From Trichostrongylus colubriformis (Eukaryota; Nematoda; Chromadorea; Rhabditida; Trichostrongylidae): DNA of 64,000 nucleotides. Each line of letters starts with the position of its first letter. Position 1 is the first letter of the stretch. Under the pieces are notes generated by a model. That model saw only the letters and a list, made by a program, of their open reading frames with translations. It searched no databases and had not been told where the DNA came from. Of this stretch, positions 62,316-64,000 are shown in pieces. The translations under genes were made by a program, and so were the position numbers. Location of the stretch: positions 40,842,591-40,906,590 of the forward strand of contig OZ022258.1 of the NCBI GenBank assembly GCA_963978905.1. The letters run 5' to 3'.

Positions 62316-63560
62316 TTAGAGAGGGATTCATTCGAAGATATGCAACTTACGTAAACACTGGAGTGGATCTTTCATTCGCATATCCTCGAGAAGGAATAGG
62401 GAGGATAGAAACAGTCGTGGATAAAGGAAGCAAGGGGAAGGGAATAAAGGAGGGGAAGACGATAAGGATACCACTAAGTGATACGAATGGTCTGACAGAA
62501 TGCTGTGTACGAGAAATGGAACCTTATTTTTAGCGGAACAAATCTCAATAACTGAATTACTTAGATTTTTATCGCTAACTACGAAGTTAACAATTAATTA
62601 AATCACTATTATTTACATCGATGGAATGTTCTTATCGCGTTCCTTCGTATGTTTCCCACGTTCCATTGTTGTATTATTGCTAATCTCATGTTGCCTTTTG
62701 TGTTGTTCTTCGAATAATAAATAAGTAAATAAATTACGTGGTTCATCTTCCATTACAGTTGGATAAAATAGCAGTTTTTTCCTTTTTAAAAAGCGAAAAA
62801 TCGATGAAAATGCATTCATTTTGCAGGAATTACACCTATCATGTTTTACTCCTCCAGTCAGTTCCATATCCTAAAATCGAAGTAATGTGCCTCCTACATT
62901 AGCGGAATAGGGTCGTAAAAAGGTAATAATGCTTGGTCGTTTGCACATTGAGAAACTCTATGCAATAAAACATACCTAGATCTGAAAGTCTTGTGTTATA
63001 ACTAATCGCACAAGGGCGAACAGTATGTACAGGTATCGAAGGGCGGATCCCAGCTTCGAACATCACAGATGGGATTTTTCTTGTGTGCTACTACTTTTTT
63101 TTTGTTTAAAGAAAGTCATTCATCTAACATTTTCAGAAAGTCAAAAGCCCTTTCCGTAGGCTTTTCATGGAGGATACAGACAGTACTATGCGGATGTGGA
63201 TTAAATTCTAGTTTTAAATTAAATTCTGGATTGGACGACGGATTAAATTCTGGATTGGACGCACAAATGTGGATTAAATTCTAGAGCATTCTAGGTAATT
63301 CACTTTACTAGTAATAACCAAAGAAATGATCATAAAACTTGGAAATAGTGGAAAACAAATAATAGAATCACGTAAATAAAAGCACAAAAACAAAAAGTAA
63401 ACAAAAGTGATAAAAGAGATATAACGATCAAGAAAAAAGGGAATATATGAAAATAGAGCAATAAGTCAAAATATTAAACCCTTAAAAGGAATTAATTACA
63501 AACTCAATAACTGCTGACTTTATAATTAAGTATAGCTTTATTGATTGCTGAAACGAAATA
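62316..63560. other. A/T-rich intergenic
   Basis: No gene supported. Short direct repeats of GGATTAAATTCT(A/G)GA occur four times at 63198-63285. Confidence 0.4.
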
Positions 63561-63699
63561 AACATGAATATATCGATTATAAATAAAAATCAATGTGATA
63601 GATACAAACAAACAAACATAAAACATGATATTTGGCTACAGACAAAAAAAGGAATATTTGATGAAAACATTGAAATATTGTTCGCATCAACCATTAGCT

Positions 63700-63856
63700 T
63701 CACCGTTCTTGATGACAATAGATTTGCAATAGATTTGAAGGTCTTTGAAGGGGTGGTTGCTAATTGTAAGTCCTTATCCGCGTTCCCACAGATCACAACA
63801 GCCGGCAATCATGTGGGCAGCAGCAGCGAGAATGTGGGGTAACGAGGTGCCCTCAA

Positions 63857-63919
<63 letters not shown>

Positions 63920-63950
63920 AAAAATAAATAAATAAATAAATAAATAAAAA
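63700..63950. repeat. Probable retroelement 3' end with (TAAA)n tract
   Basis: 63856-63949 is an almost pure (TAAA)n array preceded by GGGTAACGAGGTGCCCTCAA. A simple-repeat tail after a non-A-rich body is common at the 3' ends of some non-LTR elements; the identity of this one is inference. The minus frame reading (FIYL)n is its translation. Confidence 0.6.
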
Positions 63951-64000
63951 CAAATGTATTCCAGTGCTTGCAGGTGCCACACAACAAAGCGCTCGAATGG

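Noticed and set aside
63774..63980. Minus-strand frame with repeated FIYL
   Set aside because: Translation of the (TAAA)n microsatellite.

Overview
The window looks like chromosomal DNA of a clade V nematode, most plausibly a strongylid such as a hookworm. This rests on a PP1 phosphatase that reads as an ortholog of C. elegans gsp-1, on kilobase-sized GT..AG introns, on polypyrimidine-AG sites just upstream of start codons (SL trans-splice candidates), and on dense short palindromic elements. The species is inference. No prokaryotic gene layout, rRNA or CRISPR was seen.

Only two genes can be supported, both on the minus strand and both type-1 serine/threonine phosphatases. The first (4577 down to 1039) is a divergent PP1 paralog. 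Its exons 1-4 are present, and the coding part stops after the GNHE metal/catalytic motif; the second half is outside the window or lost. The second (55670 down to 39060) is a complete eight-exon gsp-1-like gene encoding 326 residues with every PP1 catalytic residue in place. Introns 2-4 of the two genes sit at identical codon positions and phases, so they look like products of gene duplication.

Layout. 1-800: CR1-like LINE fragment. 1039-4577: PP1 paralog with repeats in intron 3. 4.6-13.3 kb: gene-poor DNA with small duplications. 13.3-18.9 kb: repeat-rich block (tRNA-like SINE, an array of five GC-rich hairpins, a tandem array of ~250 bp units, a 558 bp tandem duplication, a fold-back element, a second tRNA-like SINE). 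19-39 kb: gene-poor DNA with several MITE families and two Penelope-like (PLE) remnants. 39-55.7 kb: gsp-1, whose introns carry TTAA-flanked elements, a mariner-like element and other MITEs. 56-64 kb: upstream region with a G-rich tract, a long-TIR element containing a tRNA-like stretch, an unidentified protein-like relic, more MITEs and a (TAAA)n tract.

Both genes would supply PP1 catalytic subunits, which act with regulatory partners in mitosis, meiosis and cytoskeletal control. The rest of the window is mostly transposon-derived. I ran no searches: family names rest on motifs read by eye.
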